In this document: one piece after another, positions 61,270 to 64,000 of the stretch
Numbering within the stretch: position 1 is the stretch's first letter
Layout of the letters: every line of letters begins with the position of its first letter
From: Saccharothrix deserti
GTDB taxonomy: Bacteria > Actinomycetota > Actinomycetes > Mycobacteriales > Pseudonocardiaceae
Reading direction: 5' to 3'
Assembly (NCBI RefSeq): GCF_009769385.1
Contig: NZ_VKAB01000015.1
Coordinates: 270,981 to 334,980 of the forward strand
DNA: 64,000 bases
Notes under the pieces: generated by a model
Told to the model about the DNA's origin: nothing
Database searches by the model: none
Seen by the model: only the letters and a program-made list of their open reading frames with translations
Made by a program: the position numbers and the translations under genes

Positions 61270-63864
61270 GTGGCGCTGGTGGACGACCGGGGCATGGCCG
61301 AGCCCGGCTTCGAACGGCAGCCGCCGCAGGACCTCGCCGCGGAGCAGTCCGTGCTCGGCGGCATGCTGCTGAGCAAGGACGCGATCGCCGACGTGGTCGA
61401 GGTCCTGGCGCCCAACGACTTCTACCGGCCCGCGCACCAGGCCGTGTACGACTGCATCCTCGACCTGTACGGGCGGGGCGAGCCGGCGGACCCGATCACG
61501 GTGTCGGCCGAGCTGGAGCGCCGGGGCGAGCTGCTGCGCGTGGGCGGCGCCCCGTACCTGCACACCCTGATCGCCACCGTGCCGACGGCGGCCAACGCGT
61601 CCTACTACGCCGAGATCGTGGCCGAGAAGGCCGTGCTGCGGCGGTTGGTGGAGGCCGGCACGAGGATCGTGCAGCTCGGCTACAACGGCGCCGAGGGCGC
61701 CGACGTGGACGAGGTGGTCGACCGGGCGCAGGCGGCGATCTACGAGGTCACCGAGCGCCGCACCACCGAGGACTACGTGGTGCTGGAGGAACTGCTCCAG
61801 CCGACCATGGACGAGATCGACGCCATCGCCTCGCGCGGCGGGTCGTCCCTCGGCATCCCCACCGGCTTCGCCGACCTGGACGAGCTGACCAACGGCCTGC
61901 ACCCCGGCCAGATGATCATCGTCGCGGCACGACCCGGCGTCGGCAAGGCGCTCGCGCTCGACACCCCGCTCGCCACGCCGACCGGGTGGACGACCATGGG
62001 CGAGGTCGCGGTCGGCGACCGGCTCATCGGTGCGGACGGTCGGCCGACGACCGTGGTGGCCGCGACCGACGTGATGCGCGGCAGGCCGTGCTACGAGGTC
62101 GAGTTCTCCGACGGCTCGGTGCTCGTGGCCGATGCCGAACACCAGTGGCTCACCGAGACGCGGGCCTCACGTCGTTCGGCGCAGGAGGCCGCGGCCGTGC
62201 CCCGGCGCAGCCGGCGCACCTTCGGTGAAGTCCGCACCACGCGCGAGATCGCCGCGACCCTGCGCTGCGAAACGGCGGACCGGCGGCTGAACCACTCGGT
62301 GACCAACACCGAACCACTGGACCTGCCCGACGCATCGCTGCCGGTCGGTCCGTACACCCTCGGCGCGTGGCTGGGCGACGGTCATTCCGCGGGCGCCAGG
62401 TTCACCACGGCGGATCCCGAGATCGCGTGGAACATCGAGGCCGACGGCTACGACGTGGTGCCGCAGAGCGGACTGGCCTACAGCATCAGGCTGCCCGCGA
62501 CCGGTGCACCAGAGACACGCGATTGCGTGGTCTGCGGAACTCCTTTCACGCCCAAGACCGCACAGGTCAAGACGTGTGGCCGCAGCTGCGGCGGCAAGTC
62601 GCGTTTCACGTCGGGCCCCGTGCCGGCGCCGACCTGCCCGGACTGCGGTGGGCCGTCGTGCGGCCTGCGCCGGTGCCAGGACTGCCACAACGACCACGGG
62701 ACCGTTCAGGCGCTCCTCCGCAGCCTCGGTGTGCTCGGCGACAAGCACATCCCGGCGGCCTACCTCCGGGCGTCCGTCGCACAACGGCGCGCGCTGCTGG
62801 CCGGGCTGCTCGACACCGACGGCACGGTGACGGCCGGTGGGTCCGTGCAGTTCTCGGTGACCGACCAACGCCTCGCCGAAGACGTTCGCGAACTGGTGGT
62901 GAGCCTCGGCTACCGGTGCTCGACCAGCACCAAGCAGGTTCGCGGCGACCGGTCTTCCACCGCCTACACCCTGACCTTCGGCACCGATGACGACGTGTTC
63001 CGGTTGGAGCGCAAGCGGCTGGTCCTGAAGGAACGGCGGCGCGCCAAGAGCGCCGTTCGGACGGGGGCGCGGTTCATCGTCGACGTGCGTCCGATCCCCA
63101 GTGTGCCGGTGCGCTGCGTGGAGGTGGACAACCACGACCACCTGTACCTCGCCGGCCGATCGATGATCCCGACCCACAACTCCACGCTGGGACTGGACTT
63201 TGCCAGGTCGTGCTCGGTGAAGCACGGGTTGACCAGCGCGATCTTCTCGCTGGAGATGTCGCGCACCGAGATCGTCATGCGCATGTTGTCGGCCGAGGCG
63301 CGGATCCGGCTCGGTGACATGCGCGGTGGGCGGATGAGCGACGACGACTGGACCAGGCTCGCCCGGCGGATGAGCGAGATCAGCGAGGCGCCGCTGTTCG
63401 TCGACGACTCGCCGAACCTGACCATGATGGAGATCCGGGCCAAGGCGCGGCGGTTGAAGCAGCGCCACGACCTGCGGCTGGTGGTGGTCGACTACCTCCA
63501 GCTGATGTCGTCGGGCAAGCGCACCGAGTCCCGTCAGCAGGAGGTGTCGGAGTTCTCCCGAAACCTCAAGCTGATCGCCAAGGAACTCGAGGTGCCGGTC
63601 ATCGCGATCAGCCAGCTGAACCGCGGTCCGGAGCAACGGACCGACAAGCGACCGCAGCTCTCCGACCTGCGTGAATCGGGCTCGCTGGAGCAGGACGCCG
63701 ACATGGTGATCCTGATCAACCGCCCGGACGCCTGGGAACGCGACGACCCGCGCGCGGGCGAGGCGGACCTGATCATCGCCAAGCACCGCGCCGGCCCGAC
63801 CGCCACCATCACCGTCGCCCACCAACTCCACTACAGCCGCTTCGCCGACCTCGCCCAGGGCTGA
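61270..63864 (+). CDS. dnaB: Replicative DNA helicase DnaB with intein
   Basis: An 864-aa precursor. Extein parts (1-226 and 638-864, total 453 aa) form the hexameric replicative helicase: N-terminal domain 'PQDLAAEQSVLGGMLLS', Walker A split as 'ARPGVGK' and 'STLGLDFAR', Walker B 'LRLVVVDYLQLM', then 'VIAISQLNRGPEQR' and 'DLRESGSLEQDADMV'. The intein interrupts the P-loop between Lys and Ser and must be spliced out for activity. Start is the GTG at 61270. It occupies the same relative place as M. tuberculosis dnaB, which also has an intein. Confidence 0.97.
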   Translation: MALVDDRGMAEPGFERQPPQDLAAEQSVLGGMLLSKDAIADVVEVLAPNDFYRPAHQAVYDCILDLYGRGEPADPITVSAELERRGELLRVGGAPYLHTLIATVPTAANASYYAEIVAEKAVLRRLVEAGTRIVQLGYNGAEGADVDEVVDRAQAAIYEVTERRTTEDYVVLEELLQPTMDEIDAIASRGGSSLGIPTGFADLDELTNGLHPGQMIIVAARPGVGKALALDTPLATPTGWTTMGEVAVGDRLIGADGRPTTVVAATDVMRGRPCYEVEFSDGSVLVADAEHQWLTETRASRRSAQEAAAVPRRSRRTFGEVRTTREIAATLRCETADRRLNHSVTNTEPLDLPDASLPVGPYTLGAWLGDGHSAGARFTTADPEIAWNIEADGYDVVPQSGLAYSIRLPATGAPETRDCVVCGTPFTPKTAQVKTCGRSCGGKSRFTSGPVPAPTCPDCGGPSCGLRRCQDCHNDHGTVQALLRSLGVLGDKHIPAAYLRASVAQRRALLAGLLDTDGTVTAGGSVQFSVTDQRLAEDVRELVVSLGYRCSTSTKQVRGDRSSTAYTLTFGTDDDVFRLERKRLVLKERRRAKSAVRTGARFIVDVRPIPSVPVRCVEVDNHDHLYLAGRSMIPTHNSTLGLDFARSCSVKHGLTSAIFSLEMSRTEIVMRMLSAEARIRLGDMRGGRMSDDDWTRLARRMSEISEAPLFVDDSPNLTMMEIRAKARRLKQRHDLRLVVVDYLQLMSSGKRTESRQQEVSEFSRNLKLIAKELEVPVIAISQLNRGPEQRTDKRPQLSDLRESGSLEQDADMVILINRPDAWERDDPRAGEADLIIAKHRAGPTATITVAHQLHYSRFADLAQG
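61948..63180 (+). mobile_element. DnaB intein, class-3 type with LAGLIDADG endonuclease
   Basis: A 411-aa intein (residues 227-637) starting with Ala and ending 'IPTHN' before Ser638. It lacks the usual Cys/Ser at position 1, but has the class 3 triad: Trp in 'DAEHQW', Cys in 'VRCVEVDNHDHLYLA' and Thr in 'PTHN'. The homing-endonuclease part has two LAGLIDADG-like motifs, 'LGAWLGDGHS' and 'LLAGLLDTDGT'. Between them lies a Cys-rich insertion (about residues 419-475) with 'CVVCGTPF', 'CGRSCGGK', 'CPDCGG' and 'CQDCHNDH', likely zinc ribbons. Confidence 0.9.
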
Positions 63865-63881
63865 CCGGCTTTTGTGTAGGA

Positions 63882-63950
63882 TCTCAAATCTCACTTCATA
63901 TTCTCACGGCCGACTTCGTCTCGGCTTCATGAATGAAGTCGGGTTTGAGA
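63882..63950. repeat. Nested inverted repeats after dnaB
   Basis: TCTCAAA (63882-63888) and TTTGAGA (63944-63950) enclose CCGACTTC (63910-63917) and GAAGTCGG (63935-63942). The stretch is more AT-rich than the surroundings. It may be a terminator-like structure or part of an element running past the window edge. Confidence 0.4.
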
Positions 63951-64000
63951 CAGGCGCCCCGAGCAAGATCGGTTGCTGGTACTCGTGGTCCATGTGGTCG

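Overview
This 64-kb window is GC-rich, densely coding DNA from an actinomycete. Gene content and order point to the order Pseudonocardiales, probably near Saccharothrix, Lentzea or Actinosynnema; the genus is inference. Support comes from frequent GTG starts, Tat and lipoprotein signals, NarL-type two-component systems, a DUF397 gene and a mycosin-like protease. The block ino1 - padR - DUF5318 - ponA - GT87 - rpsF - ssb - rpsR - rplI - dnaB (38.9-63.9 kb) follows the known order of Mycobacterium tuberculosis Rv0046c-Rv0058, including an intein in dnaB.

Left part (0-22 kb). A GntR regulator diverges from a pxpA-like gene and a septum-formation-family lipoprotein. pckG follows with a clear terminator. 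A copper-linked cluster reads leftwards from 9.6 to 5.5 kb: a secreted protein, CopD, two cupredoxins and an acidic DxDGDG-repeat protein. Next comes an operon of two dynamin-like GTPases with a short GrpE between them. Two sensor kinase/response regulator pairs, a TetR-SDR pair with a palindromic operator, a HAD phosphatase and a multicopper oxidase complete this part.

Middle part (22-41 kb). An ABC ATPase - permease - ATPase set carries two closely similar ATPases. A mycosin-like protease, trmB, a divergent nitric-oxide-synthase-like gene with altered heme-pocket residues, an orphan sensor kinase, a protein with a 15-bp tandem repeat, an MTA/SAH-type deaminase, SDRs, a Tat-exported PhoX phosphatase with a candidate PHO box, a HAD hydrolase, ino1 and padR follow. 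A short intergenic repeat family occurs at about 22.3 and 34.9 kb; the second locus is a nested inverted array.

Right part (41-64 kb). ponA is separated from its usual GT87 neighbour by about 8 kb of accessory DNA. This holds a mosaic pseudogene, a 1131-aa secreted SLT/ricin-type protein, a frameshifted relative of it, and small secreted or membrane proteins. The mosaic pseudogene ends in a decayed copy of the GT87 C-terminus, so this sequence flanks the inserted stretch as a direct repeat. After GT87 comes a Cys/His-rich metallothionein-like fusion, a DUF397 gene, a second GT87, endonuclease IV, two secreted proteins and the ribosomal/ssb/dnaB block. A cluster of DnaA-box sequences precedes dnaB, and dnaB carries a class-3-type intein with an unusual Cys-rich insertion.

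No tRNA, rRNA, CRISPR array or intact transposase was recognised. All assignments come from reading the sequence; no database search was run.
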